A stretch of 64,000 nt of DNA, from positions 394,211,601 to 394,275,600 of the forward strand of contig NC_090319.1 in NCBI RefSeq assembly GCF_040869045.1, in the 5' to 3' direction. The DNA is from Eurosta solidaginis (Eukaryota; Arthropoda; Insecta; Diptera; Tephritidae). The notes below the pieces were generated by a model. That model was given only the letters and a program-made list of their open reading frames with translations, had not been told where the DNA came from and ran no database searches. The first letter of the stretch is position 1, and every line of letters starts with the position of its first letter. The position numbers and the translations under genes were made by a program. Below are positions 24,660-34,661 of the stretch, piece by piece.

Positions 24660-25860
24660 TTATTTTAGCTTGAATAAAACAAGTAAATCGATGATTTGTT
24701 TGTGTTGGCTATGAAAATGCTGAAATCTCAATTGGGGTCAAGCAATAATCGTCCAACGCAATTTACGCTTGGTTAGTTTGAACCAATGCGAATCCATACC
24801 ACACAATTCAACCAATTCGCCGTGCAGAAGAATGTCAAGTCAAAAGAAAATTTTTATTGATTTCGATTAACTGACATATTGTTGTACACGGCTTTGTATG
24901 GAAAATTATCAAGATAAGCATTTAAATTTTGGCCCGTTTAAGTGTAGCTTGAAGGAACCCATTCAGCATGTTTTGTCCAACGAAGAGCAGAACACTTGTA
25001 GGGCTGTGGATAGCCCATTCTCATTTTGCCAAGTTAAAAACCGTTTCACTAATACATCGCAAATCCAATGCAGCAACTGAGTAGGCAACAGCAAAAGAGG
25101 GGAAGAGGCCCAAATATATTGTACACCTAAATAAACAAGGAGCTAACTCAAAAATCTGATGTTTCGAAGTTTTGAGTATCTCCGGAGTTCCCAATTCAAT
25201 ACCTACCGAACTGTACCCTCGATTTTTAATACCTTTTAATAATCAACGACAAAAGACTTTTTGGAGGATTCATTTGAAAATTGCGTTGGCGCATATGGAA
25301 GAGGCTGTCAATTTTCTCATTTTCTGAACATTACGATTTTTTTAGTTGATCGCTGTCTTGATCTAAGTGTGTGATTTATAAATATGATCAAGGATACAAT
25401 CTTTAGTTTTCCAGATCTTGCACATCGGGGCTGCGCCAACAAATATAGTTATACGTTTTTTGGGCATTTTTTTATTGCATAATAAACTATCTAACTATCA
25501 CAACTGCCACGTTGCAAATGAACATTTTTAGAACTATTTGCATTCAGGGTACTGCGTAGACAACTACGGCGGAGTAAAAATAAAATTTTCGGAGTATATT
25601 TTTTTTCTTTTTAAAAGCGGACGAACAACTAACATCAAATTGATTTGGTGGCTTGACAATCCTTCGTCATGAAAAGTTTCTCAGCAAAAAAGTTATCTAC
25701 CTTATCAGATGCACATGGAGTCGGCCTAAAATGTGTAGGATTAACAAATAATGCTCCCATTAGCACACAACATTCTGAAAGAAAAGTGGGCTCTATCTCC
25801 CCGGATATATATCGCGAAGAATATTATCAATTGTTTCTTTGTTTCGGCCTATTGATAAAT
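24660..25860. other. Intergenic stretch with no recognised gene
   Basis: Short frames of up to about 76 codons on the plus strand show no family resemblance. I see nothing else here. Confidence 0.4.
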
Positions 25861-25862
25861 GA

Positions 25863-25984
25863 TTCAAGGTTCGATTTGAGCTCAAAGCCAGAACAATAAT
25901 TTTTTTCTAATGATAATTATTGTTATTTTTAAATTTTTCTAAAAAAATTATTGTTCTGGCCTTGAGCTCGAATCGAACCTTGAA
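25863..25984. repeat. Near-perfect 43 bp inverted repeat (hairpin)
   Basis: Left arm 25863-25905 and right arm 25942-25984 are reverse complements with only two mismatches, separated by about 36 AT-rich bases. Each arm contains GGTTCGATT.GAGC, which resembles a tRNA B box. It directly precedes a decayed RTE element. Confidence 0.8.
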
Positions 25985-26040
25985 AAATATTATTATTATT
26001 TTTGGTTTATCATACATTTTTCATACTCTTTTACTGACAG

Positions 26041-26890
26041 AAGGTTTCAAGACTGGGACAGATTTCTGTAGGAATGATAATGGCGACCTGGTAACTGACG
26101 TACAGAGTGTGGCGGAAGACGAACCCAATACCCCGATTGCCGATGATGAAAAACACGCTTCGGCATCCAACTTTGACGAAGTGAGAATGGCAATATTACG
26201 GCTAAAAAATCACAAGGTGCCAAGTAATGACGGGATACCCGCCGGTCTGTTCAAACATGGAGGCGGAGAGCTGGTATAAGATAAAGAAGTAAAAAAGTGG
26301 GTCTTTCAGTAAATGTGGACAAGACGAAGTACTTGCTGTCATCGTGTGGTTTGTAACCACAAATTGGAGACTGTGAAGGATTTCGTCTATTTGGGAAGCA
26401 GCATCAAAAGCAAAAACATTGTCGGCCTAGAAATCAAACGGAGAATAACTCTTGCCAACAAGTGCTTCTTTAGGCAATTGAAAAGTAAAGTCCTGTCTCG
26501 ACGAACAAAATTCTCGCCCTATAAGTCACTCATCATAACTGTCCTGATGTATGGCTCGGAATGATGGAAGGTGTTGAGAGAAGATGAGATGGCTCTTGGA
26601 GTATTCGAGAGAAAAGTTCTCCGGAGGATTTATAGTCCTATCCGTGATGTCGACGGCGAGTATCGAAGGAGGTATAATTATGAGCTATATGAGCTTTTCG
26701 CAGATATGACGATAGTGCAGCCAATAAAAACAGAAAGCTTCGCTAGCTAGGTCATGTTATGCGGATGAACGAATATGATCCGGCAATTTGTAAACATAGG
26801 AAAGAGAAGACCTTCACTGAGTTTGAAAAGACAGTTGGAGGAACCTTTGACCTCGCTTGGTGCTCCCAATTGGCGACTGTTATCGCAAAA
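26041..26890 (+). pseudogene. RTE-like LINE with the reverse transcriptase core deleted
   Basis: The 5' part reads EGFKTG, NDNGDLVTDVQ, FDEVRMAILRLKN and GIPAGLFKHGGGELV, matching the start of the element at 47908-49730. It then jumps (near 26278) straight to the C-terminal half: ETVKDFVYLGSSI, ANKCFFRQLKSKVLSRRTKF, ALGVFERKVLRRIY and DGEYRRRYNYELYELF. About 270 residues, including the catalytic YADD and the FVDFKAAFD box, are missing, and there are several stops (for example after YGSE near 26562). It is a dead copy with an internal deletion. Confidence 0.82.
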
Positions 26891-26894
26891 CAGG

Positions 26895-27620
26895 GTTAGC
26901 TGACATCACTGACTCAACGTACTTCATTTTTATATGAAATTTCAAGAAGAGCAGTATGTTGAATTTAGGCAGGATTTACAGATCGCGTCCGGACACATTC
27001 TATTCTGATTCCATTCGAAAAATGTGAACAAACATGTCTTAAGACACGAACAATCATTTCTTCCAATCGTCACTTGTAAACAATCAGCTTTTCATACGTA
27101 CATATGTATTGAAAACTTCAACCAAAAGATATTAGGTAGTAATACTATTTAGTTTTCAACTCGACTCAAATAAACCTTTAAGATAAAAAATGTAGTAGGA
27201 GGTAAGAGCGGAGCAAAATACTCCGATTGGAATAAAGTGAAGTGAAATGAACACTGGGTCAGCAATAAAACATGTTGTCAAAAGCGTGACGTCACACCGA
27301 GAAATTTATTTCCCAGCCAACTATGATTTTTTTGCTCTCTCATTTTTTAATGCGGGATCTGTTTATTGGTTCATGGAGACAACCACAAATGGAAATAATT
27401 AAAAATAGTTATTTGATATGCTCAACAAAAAAATTGTGAATTTTTACCTATTAGTTTTGACTAATAAAAAATAAAAATAAATCTCAAGTTGAATTTTGAC
27501 AAGAAATGTGAAATAGTCAAAGAAGAGGAATGTCCGCTAAATGACTCACGGGTCGAAATAATTAGAAAATTCATACGAGATTTTGGGATAAGGTTTATCG
27601 TAGTTTCCCAAAGATATAAA
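26895..27620. other. Intergenic stretch with no recognised gene
   Basis: No supported coding region or repeat. Confidence 0.4.
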
Positions 27621-27625
27621 AAAAT

Positions 27626-27951
27626 ACTTGGCACGATTCACCTCCGAGGAGATTTAAGCCGAGCTTTTCTTCCAATTTGCGTAGTGCTCCTATTCAATTT
27701 TTCGTAGGAATTGGCCGGACGGGATTACATGTTTTATACCAACTCCGAACAGCATCTTCAAAGCAGATGAATTTTCAGTGCGAAGCTTTTTATGGCATAA
27801 GTACACTCGGAGTGTTTGCCAAATCACTGCCGAGGGGCGACCCCGCTTTGAAAAATTCTTTTTTAACTAGAAAAACTTGGTCCAAAATTTTTGATATTGC
27901 TTTTCCCGGGACTTGAACCCAGGACATTCGGTGTAGTAGGCGAAGCGTGGA
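27626..27951 (-). mobile_element. tRNA-derived SINE, nearly full length
   Basis: Minus-strand copy. The B box is clear (CCTGGGTTCAAGTCCCGGG, at 27905-27923 read in reverse), but the outermost tRNA head with the A-box region is lost. The body matches the copy at 31661-32016 with more changes, so this copy is older. Confidence 0.8.
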
Positions 27952-28556
27952 TAAAAAAAAACAACCCACAGTGCCATCATCAAGTGTATCTAACTAATCC
28001 GCTTGTGTGAATCCCAGCAAAACAATAAGCAGGCAAACGACAAATACTGCAAAAACGTTTGTATTCCTTTCAAATTAATCCAGCGCAAAAGTGTTGGGCA
28101 GGTTGATATTTGTTGAGATATCTGAATTTTTAAAACACAGGAAAAAAAGCGCTCTAAGTAAGATCGAAGAGAAGTTTTACGCGAAGCTGCTATTTTGTTG
28201 TAGTTGTAGGCAAAGAATTTGTGACGCCACAATGCAGTTTTCCTGAAGATATACATACATTTTATGTCCAAAAACGAATGACTAAGGAAAGTGAAGTGGA
28301 AAGTGGTTTTACCGCTTATTATTTCTAAATTCTTAATTAGTTAGTAAAAAGTTCTATATTGACTCATAAGCTTCGTTTATTAGCAAGTATAAATAAAGTG
28401 AAATGTCAGAGCTGCTCAACTCCTATACACTTATAGCACTTTTGTTTTTGTTTTGCCCTGAAGAATATGCACAGATACAAATTCACACTTTGTATATAAA
28501 AAAAATGTTCATAGTACTCCCTTATGCCCTCACATATAAATTCGATTCAAATGAAG

Positions 28557-28810
28557 TTAAACAATTTTACATGCATAAGGGCTTGTAATAGCCAGCACAA
28601 CAGCCAATAAGATAAAAACTTTATTAAAGTTCATATTTATATATATTTTTTTAATTAAAGCGGAAGCTAAAATTTTGCTCTGAGACCATTGCTGCTCTTA
28701 CTCAGACGTTTTAAGTTAGTTTGATGACAATTTGTCGACGCTAATTAATTTTATTGAAGCAGATTTTCAAGTGTCTTCGAGCCTCTAAGCGTATCCGGAA
28801 TCACAGACTA
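28557..28810 (-). pseudogene. Truncated cecropin pseudogene with decayed promoter
   Basis: On the minus strand an ATG at 28634 begins 16 codons identical in type to a cecropin signal peptide ([16 protein letters not shown]), but at 28586 the sequence departs from the family and runs through nine unrelated codons to a TAA (28557-28559). The rest of exon 1, the intron and exon 2 are absent. Upstream homology to cecropin 1 goes on for about 170 bp: the start-site motif ATCAAACTAAC, the segment CTTAGAGG.TCG.AGACAC, and CTGTGATTCC. The TATA box has become AATAAAAT (28748-28755) and the kappaB core CCCC is now CCGG (28795-28804). It lies head-to-head with cecropin 2. A functional short peptide is unlikely. 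Confidence 0.85.
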
Positions 28811-28916
28811 TAAGGTTTGTTTATGTACTTGTGCTTTTAATGGAGTAATCCTACGTTAATATTAAAGAGTCTCCTAGCCCCAGGTGCAAGAGGTGGTGGT
28901 TGTAAAGAACTTTCCT

Positions 28917-29122
28917 TGTTGTTGTTGTTTTTGGGGAGGGTTATCGATGTTGATGATCTTTTGTCGGATATAGATCCGGTACGTTGCGGTAACAAGCACA
29001 ATTAAGGTACCAGTCCAACCATCTCGGTAACGATTTAATATGACCACATTGAAGCTTCTAGGCCATCCCGCCCCCACCCTAGTTTCATGAGTAACTTGCG
29101 GTCGCCAGAGCCTCACCTGCTA
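28917..29122 (-). repeat. LINE 3' end with (ACA)n tail
   Basis: Best copy of the repeat also seen at 15240 and 21840. Starting TGTTGTTGTTGTTTTTGG on the plus strand, it reads on the minus strand as a 3' untranslated region ending in an ACA tandem tail. It lies between the cecropin pseudogene and cecropin 2, inserted in or next to their shared upstream region. Confidence 0.55.
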
Positions 29123-29298
29123 AATATGTGTGTGATACATACAAATGTTTGTATCTCATACATATTCATACAAATATTTACATGTATAAAGATTGTTATC
29201 CATAACATTATGAGCAACTCAGACAAAAAAATTAATGACGAAAAGAAATAAAAACCCATTGCATTATCAGCGTATGCCATGTACATACATACATGATT

Positions 29299-29308
29299 GT
29301 GATCCCCC
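29299..29308 (-). promoter_or_regulatory. kappaB-like site upstream of cecropin 2
   Basis: GTGATCCCCC, the counterpart of the sites upstream of cecropins 1 and 4, 61 bp before the TATA box. A GATA-type TTATCAGC is conserved about 30 bp upstream (near 29264-29271). Confidence 0.6.
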
Positions 29309-29368
29309 GTGCAGTATCACAAAGAAAATATTCGCTACGCTTAGGGGATCATTTGCACCTCTGCTCGC

Positions 29369-29409
29369 TATAAAACAGTCGGCATGAATCGACTTTCATC
29401 AAACTCATT
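29369..29409 (+). promoter_or_regulatory. Core promoter of cecropin 2
   Basis: TATAAAAC at 29369-29376 and the conserved start-site motif ATCAAACTCA beginning at 29398, about 30 bp downstream. Confidence 0.7.
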
Positions 29410-29472
29410 TCAAGAGCCGCCGAGGAATCAAGCAATAGAAATAATAAGACCTTTTAATAAAAAAACATAAAT

Positions 29473-29752
29473 ATGAACTTCAATCAAGTTTTTATCTTAT
29501 TGGCTGTTGTGCTTGCCATTTTCGCTGGACAAACTCAGGCCGGTTGGCTGAAGAAGATCGGAAAGAAAATCGTAAGTAATTTTCATATTCATATTACGAA
29601 TAGTTAAATAAAACCTTAATATTTCTGCAAAACTAATTTTGGTTTTTGTATTTTCATAGGAACGCGTTGGCCAGCACACAAGAGATGCGACCATTCAAGG
29701 GCTTGGCATAGCTCAACAAGCAGCCAATGTTGCAGACACCGCCAGGGGTTAG
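29473..29752 (+). CDS. Cec: Cecropin 2 (secreted antimicrobial peptide)
   Basis: Exons 29473-29571 and 29660-29752, with an 88 bp intron (donor GTAAGTAA, acceptor TTTCATAG). The 63-residue product has a signal peptide ending GQTQA (Gln where the other copies have Glu) and a mature peptide [20 protein letters not shown] followed by [20 protein letters not shown]. Asp at mature position 36 replaces the Ala of the other copies and adds a negative charge to the normally neutral C-terminal helix. About 250 bp of upstream sequence is alignable with cecropin 1, and the 3' regions also resemble each other, so these two are close duplicates. An AATAAA signal is at 29931-29936. Secretion and bacterial membrane disruption are inferred from the family. 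Confidence 0.95.
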
Positions 29753-29930
29753 AGAGCTGATTTCCTGGCATTAAAAAATCATCAAACTTTTCAGATGTAT
29801 CCAACTTATTTCCTGTACATGCTGTATTAAATATTATCATTATTTTATTATTTATTTTTCCATCAAATCCTTTATATTTGTATTCACTTAGAAAATTAAG
29901 TAAAATAAGCAGCTAATTAAATTTAAATTT

Positions 29931-29936
29931 AATAAA
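29931..29936 (+). terminator. Polyadenylation signal of cecropin 2
   Basis: AATAAA about 180 bp after the stop, in the same place as in cecropin 1. Confidence 0.6.
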
Positions 29937-29999
29937 GAACTTAATAACTAAAATGTAAAGAGAGAAATTTGTGTCTTCAATCAGCCCAAGATATTCTAA

Positions 30000-30890
30000 T
30001 ACTTTCATACAAATTCCTCTTTGGAAGGAACCGTAGTGTGGAAACTATTTAGGGAGCTGGGCAGAACCTTAGTCAACTTAAATCCATCCCCTTCTTGGTA
30101 GCGCTGAGGAACAACAACTCTCCCCAGGTACTGGGTTTAAACTCATTTTATAAATAGCACTAAAGAGTACGAAGTTTCAATTTCGAAGTTCGGTCCCATG
30201 ATTTCTAAGCTATATGTATCATCCCAAATAAAAAAATTCCCAAGAAATTTTTCAGGCGACACATGCCAAATCGCATAAGGAGTGTATTTCATTCACGGGA
30301 AATTTGGGTGAAAGTCGTCGTTTACTCGAACTACATTATGCTAGTAGCTTCAGGGTGAGTTTACGATTTGCAGTGTGGGAAAAAATTTCGGAACCACAAT
30401 ACGAATTAAAAAAATAAAAAAGCTTAGCATTCACAGGAAAAAATGCAGTATGGAAGATCTTGCGAAACGCACATCACCGAGTTGCTTATTACTTAGAGTC
30501 CCTATAGATTAGAAATGTTCCGATAAGGATGATATTTAAACAATGGCAGTTGTTAACTTTTCAAAATCGAAGCTCGTTACATTTATCACGCTCGAGCTTC
30601 ATCTTCTGTCTGTTAGGAATTATGGCCGAAAATTTTACCATAAAATACGGTAGGGTTCAAGACCGAAAAAAATTCTTGTGTGACAATGTAACTTGGTAGC
30701 CGTCGTACAAAGTTGGCTTAACTTATGGAGATACCACTTATTCTGTTTGTCTCTGTATCAGCTCTTAGGCAAAACAAGATCACACCAGCCCATGCCGCCA
30801 GACTGAAATTAATGTGTACTTCACCGAATCCAAACGAATGAGCGCAAGACAAATTTCTTGTTATCATGAAAAAAATAATCAACGCATTTT
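30000..30890. other. Intergenic stretch with no recognised gene
   Basis: No coding region or known repeat is supported. Confidence 0.4.
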
Positions 30891-30894
30891 GCCT

Positions 30895-31060
30895 TTGGCA
30901 GTCTCGCCACTCGAAACTGTGAATGTCTTTGTCTAATTGCGAACCAGCATTAACAGCGAAAATGACGGTTGCCAGAAAGAGCCGCTTTAGACTGTCCCTT
31001 CGAACAAAAATTCCGGTCTTTCAATCTTTCAACATTCCAATTCGATTTATAGTTCCGAAT
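30895..31060 (+). pseudogene. Short RTE-like LINE remnant
   Basis: The stretch CTCGAAACTGTGAATGTCTT followed by a GGAACCAGCAT-like block (GCGAACCAGCATTAACAGC) aligns with the FExVKDFVYLGTSI coding region of the RTE-like element at 47908-49730. Downstream, CTTCGAACAAAAATTCC fits SRRTKI. No frame survives. Confidence 0.45.
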
Positions 31061-31112
31061 AATAGACGCTGCCGAGAGAAAATCGTATGAGCCTTGAACC
31101 AAAAATAAAGCA

Positions 31113-31290
31113 CTAGGCGCGATATACCTCCGAAGAGAATTTAGCTTCTCTTGCAATTTGTGTATGCCCCTTTTAATTTTTTCTACAAATTGGCTTAACG
31201 GGACCTCGACGTTTTACACCGACTCAGACCGGCATGTGCAAGGCAGATGAGTTATCACTGAGACGCTTTTCATGGCAGAAAATCACTCCT
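31113..31290 (-). mobile_element. tRNA-derived SINE, truncated
   Basis: Minus-strand partial copy from GGCGCGATATACCTCCGAAG to GGCAGAAAATCACTC; the head is missing. Same family as 31661-32016. Confidence 0.75.
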
Positions 31291-31648
31291 GAAAAATGCA
31301 ACAAACAACACCTGTTTGGGAACAACATTCGTAAACAATTTTGAAATACCCGAATGATGAACCAAAGATGAATTATTTCACCTGGTTATTCCACCATGAC
31401 CAAATGGAATTTCTTTAGGTCATTTCTTTTACATTATTTACATTTATTTATTTCATTATATAAAGCAAATACTAAAAGAAAAAAATTATTGCGGGAGGTG
31501 TTTAAAATCGTTAAAATCTTACGAATGTAGAATTTACATTTTTTAAAAAGCCAACAAATGTTACTCATACACCCCTTTTTAAGAAATTGCAATGAGCAAA
31601 CCATCATCAAGGACAAAGCAGCATCAAGGCTCTGTTATTATACCCAAA

Positions 31649-32028
31649 TAGTTACGGGTTGGCGGCCACCGTGGTGTGATGGTAGCTCCGCATGCCACAC
31701 CGTATACTCTGGGTTCGCGCACCGGGCAAAACAACATCAAAATTTTAGAAATAAGGTTTTTCAATTAGAAGAAAATTTTTCTAAGCGGGGTCGCCCCTTG
31801 GCAGTGTTTGGCAAGCGCTTCCAGTGTATTTCTGCCATGAAAAGCTCTCAGTGAAAACTCATCTGCCTTGCAGATGCCGTTCGCAGTCGGCATAAAACAT
31901 ATAGGTCCCGTCCGGCCAATTTGTAGGGAAAATCAAGAGGAGCACGACGCAAATTGGAAGAGAAGCTCGGCCTTAGATCTCTTCGGAGGTTATCGCGCCT
32001 TACATTTATTTATTTTTAGTTACGGGTT
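31649..32028 (+). mobile_element. Full-length tRNA-derived SINE with target site duplication
   Basis: The element is 31661-32016 (356 bp), flanked by an exact 12 bp direct repeat TAGTTACGGGTT at 31649-31660 and 32017-32028. The head (GGCGGCCACCGTGGTGTGAT) contains an A-box-like TGGTGTGATGGTAGC and a B box in TGGGTTCGCGCACCGGG. The body is shared with five other copies in this window. The 3' end is CCTTACATTTATTTATTTTT. Such elements are transcribed by RNA polymerase III and moved by a LINE. The intact duplication shows a recent insertion. Confidence 0.9.
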
Positions 32029-32155
32029 AAGAAAAAATGAAGGTCGAAGGTGTAGCTCAATCAAAGTCTGATGGACTTATAAAACAGAAAAATATGATTG
32101 TAATGGTTTTATATTTTAGTTTAATCATTATAAATAAAAACGTATTCGTTATACA

Positions 32156-32161
32156 TTTATT
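32156..32161 (-). terminator. Polyadenylation signal of cecropin 3
   Basis: TTTATT on the plus strand (AATAAA on the gene strand), about 95 bp after the stop codon. Another AATAAA lies closer, near 32170-32200. Confidence 0.45.
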
Positions 32162-32256
32162 TCTTAAACAATAAATAATTAGTTTAGTGCAATAAATAAA
32201 CCAAACAACTATAGATAATCTAAAATAATAGATCGGTTTCGAATAACAAATCAGTT

Positions 32257-32530
32257 CTAGCCGCGAGCTGTGGCTGCAACCTGAGCCGCCTGTTGAGCTA
32301 TGCCAAGCCCTTGGATGGTGGCATCTCTCGTGTGCTGGCCAATACGTTCCTATAGAAAAATATTGAACGAGTTTACATAAGTGCTCGGTATTCGAGAAGA
32401 ATAAAATATTAGGGATTTTAAAAACACTTACGATTTTCTTGCCAATCTTTTTAAGCCACCCCGCCTCCGTTTGTCCAGCAAAAATGGCAAAAGACAGAAC
32501 CAAGAAGACGGAAACTTGATTGAAGCTCAT
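32257..32530 (-). CDS. Cec: Cecropin 3 (secreted antimicrobial peptide)
   Basis: Minus strand: exon 1 32530-32432, intron 82 bp (donor GTAAGTG, acceptor TTTCTATAG), exon 2 32349-32257. The signal peptide is the most diverged of the four ([20 protein letters not shown] then TEA). The mature peptide begins [20 protein letters not shown] and continues [20 protein letters not shown]: Ile13, Ile27 and Gln33 distinguish it. Reading straight through the intron gives a longer open frame to 32057, but splice sites at the family position make the two-exon model right. It faces cecropin 2 tail to tail, so it was inverted relative to copies 1, 2 and 4. Confidence 0.95.
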
Positions 32531-32615
32531 TTTTTGTAGTTCTAATTTTATTTTATGTACATAAAATATAAAATTTAGCTGGATTCACTAATTGCTCTTG
32601 TTAGAACGCTTCAAA

Positions 32616-32657
32616 TATGATTTGATACCAACACTTTTAGCGGCTCCTACTTTTATA
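32616..32657 (-). promoter_or_regulatory. Core promoter of cecropin 3
   Basis: On the gene strand TATAAAAG (32657-32650) is followed about 30 bp later by TATCAAATCATATTTG, a weaker version of the start-site motif of the other copies. Confidence 0.65.
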
Positions 32658-32707
32658 TTGAGCAAAGATGAGTGAACTACACAAACAAATGACTATTTCT
32701 TTGAATA

Positions 32708-32718
32708 GGGGGATAACC
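32708..32718 (+). promoter_or_regulatory. Combined kappaB-like/GATA site upstream of cecropin 3
   Basis: GGGGGATAACC: a G-rich kappaB-like half overlapping GATAA, about 50 bp upstream of the TATA box. It differs from the GTGATTCCCC form in the other three genes, so control of this copy may differ. Function is inferred. Confidence 0.45.
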
Positions 32719-33071
32719 AATACCTATGACATTAAACAATGTTAGTGTGAATGTATTCAATAACACGACTCTACAAAAAAAATTTTGTTCTTTGTCCTAA
32801 AGTTTATTTCATGATTTTCTGTTTTATCATAAACAAAAATGAAAAGAAAATACCTTTTTTCGGTATATAGTTTGCTTTCGTAATAGCTATAGTAACAATA
32901 CTCATGGCGCTGGAGTGATAAACAACGATCAGGTGTTTTGTACAAATCAAGAATAACCTAAAATATCGTCGCGAAAGTGTAAATATGAAGGTGATGCTTA
33001 TTGTTATATGTATATGTGGGCAATTTATTAAAGTTCGAGATATAAAATATGAATTAAATACATCTCTCATC

Positions 33072-33994
33072 CTCTGTGAAGCCTACGAAGCATATTTTGG
33101 CTGTCCTGTCTGGAATCAAGAAAAGACATGGGCTCCACATGTTGCTTGAAGTTATTGTAAAAGATGTTTGGAAGGTAAACAAATTTTATTAAAATATTAA
33201 ATTAAATAAAGTAGACATATTGATTTTTCTTTCTATATTTTAAGTTGGTATCGAGGTGAGAAAAGATCTGTGAAATTTGCAATACCAAGAATCAAAGACC
33301 ACGTTAAAGACTGCTACTTTTGTATTGTGAATCCGAGTAATAGACGTAGAGGTAAAAATGCAAAAACTATCGAATATCCTGATCTTGAGAATCTTCTTCT
33401 GCTCCAGTCGCACACGACCTGACACGACCAGTAGCAGAGCCACCGAAAAAATTAACGCAGAGAAGTGGCTCATCTCTTAGTTCTTATAAGAGCAATGCCG
33501 ATAAGGAGTTTTTACCGACACCAGAACAACCAAAACATCATTTCATCACTACTGAAGATTTTAATGATTTGATTAGAGATTTAAATTTGCCAAAAAGTAA
33601 AGCACAGTTTTTAGGCTCTCGCTTAAACCAGTGGAATTTGCTTGATGATGTTAATATCACGGATCAGCGAACTAAGCATGAAACATTCTCAAAATGTTTC
33701 ACAAAACAAGATGGACTTTGTTTTTGTAATGACATAAAAGGTATGTTCGAAAAAATTGGCATACCTTGTGTTCCTAGCGAATGGCGTTTATTCATTGACA
33801 GATCAACAAAAAGCTGAGAAGCTGTGTTATTACACAACGGAAATACATTTCCGTCTCTTGCAATTGCTCACTCAGTACATCTTAAAGAAAATTATGAAAG
33901 TGTCAAAATTTTCAAAAATAACATGGGAGTTTGGGCTTTATTGAGGGATAGTGCCTATGAACATAAAAGAAAAAGTAAAAGTGTACACTTTTAA
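33072..33994 (+). pseudogene. Decayed member of an uncharacterised arthropod multicopy protein family
   Basis: Piecewise plus-strand translation gives a coherent protein: CEAYEAYFGCPVWNQEKTWA then HV.., SYCKRCLEG, an intron-like gap (33174-33243, GTAAAC...TTTTAAG), WYRGEKRSVKFAIPRIKDHV, KDCYFCIVNP, then from about 33480 TEDFNDLIRDLNLPKSKAQF, GSRLNQWNLL, GLCFCNDIKG and PSEWRLFIDRSTKS. Past a stop it continues AVLLHNGNTFPSLAIAHSVH and ends MGVWALLRDSAYEHKRKSKS. I recognise this as a widely repeated insect family of unknown function, usually annotated only as an uncharacterised protein. The copy is dead: TGA at 33147-33149, a one-base shift near 33385, TGA near 33814, and a large internal deletion after HLKENYESVKIF that removes the centre of the protein. 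Confidence 0.7.
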
Positions 33995-34437
33995 ATCATT
34001 TTCCACTTTTTTGTATGTTATTTCGATATTAAAACTTAATAAAAATATTTATTTGAATTGTTTCATTTTCAAGTAAAAATTAAAACCACAGATTTTGAAA
34101 AAATATGGTTCAAGCGCTTTCCTGAATAGGAAAGCAAACTTTTTCTGGCCATATATATTTTTTTTCGTCAAACTGCGAGCTAAAGAATTGAAATTGTGTG
34201 CTTTGAAGTCAAAGTCAAATTTTGTGCTGACCCGTGTAATTTATTTAAAGGTTGCAGTGCATCGAGGCCTAATAATAAAGTAGCTTTCTTTCATTTTATG
34301 ACATATGGGAGAATAATTTACAATTCAAAAATAATTAATTTACTCTAATTCAGCATTCAGTTATATATGTATGTATATTAGGGTGGTCCATATTAAACAA
34401 ATGAACGATTTTTTTGGCTTACCATTTCAAACGGTAG
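33995..34437. other. AT-rich spacer ending at the gypsy insertion site
   Basis: No gene. TTAGGGTGGTCCATATT near 34379-34396 looks like the end of a Tc/mariner-type DNA element, but no partner was found. The last five bases, GGTAG (34433-34437), are the left target duplication of the gypsy element. Confidence 0.35.
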
Positions 34438-34649
34438 TGTGGAGATTGAAACCACGTTTTAAACTTTATACTATATTTTTTTAATTCGCCTAAAAGTATA
34501 CGTCAATATTTTTTATTTTTCACAACAATGAAAATTTTTGAAAATTGAAAATCAATATTGAAATTTAAAATATTGATAATACATTTAAAAATTAAAAAGT
34601 TCAAAGTAACTAAAATACAAAGTTAAATAAAGATAATAAGAACCCTACA
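34438..34649 (-). repeat. 3' LTR of the gypsy element
   Basis: 212 bp; on the element strand it begins TGTAGGGTTCTTATTATC and ends CAATCTCCACA. It matches the other LTR except for one substitution. Confidence 0.93.
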
Positions 34650-34661
34650 TTACTCCCCCCT

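Noticed and set aside
32057..32530. 157-codon frame as one cecropin-containing protein
   Set aside because: It is exon 1 of cecropin 3 read through the intron and downstream DNA; splice sites at the family position give a normal 63-residue product.
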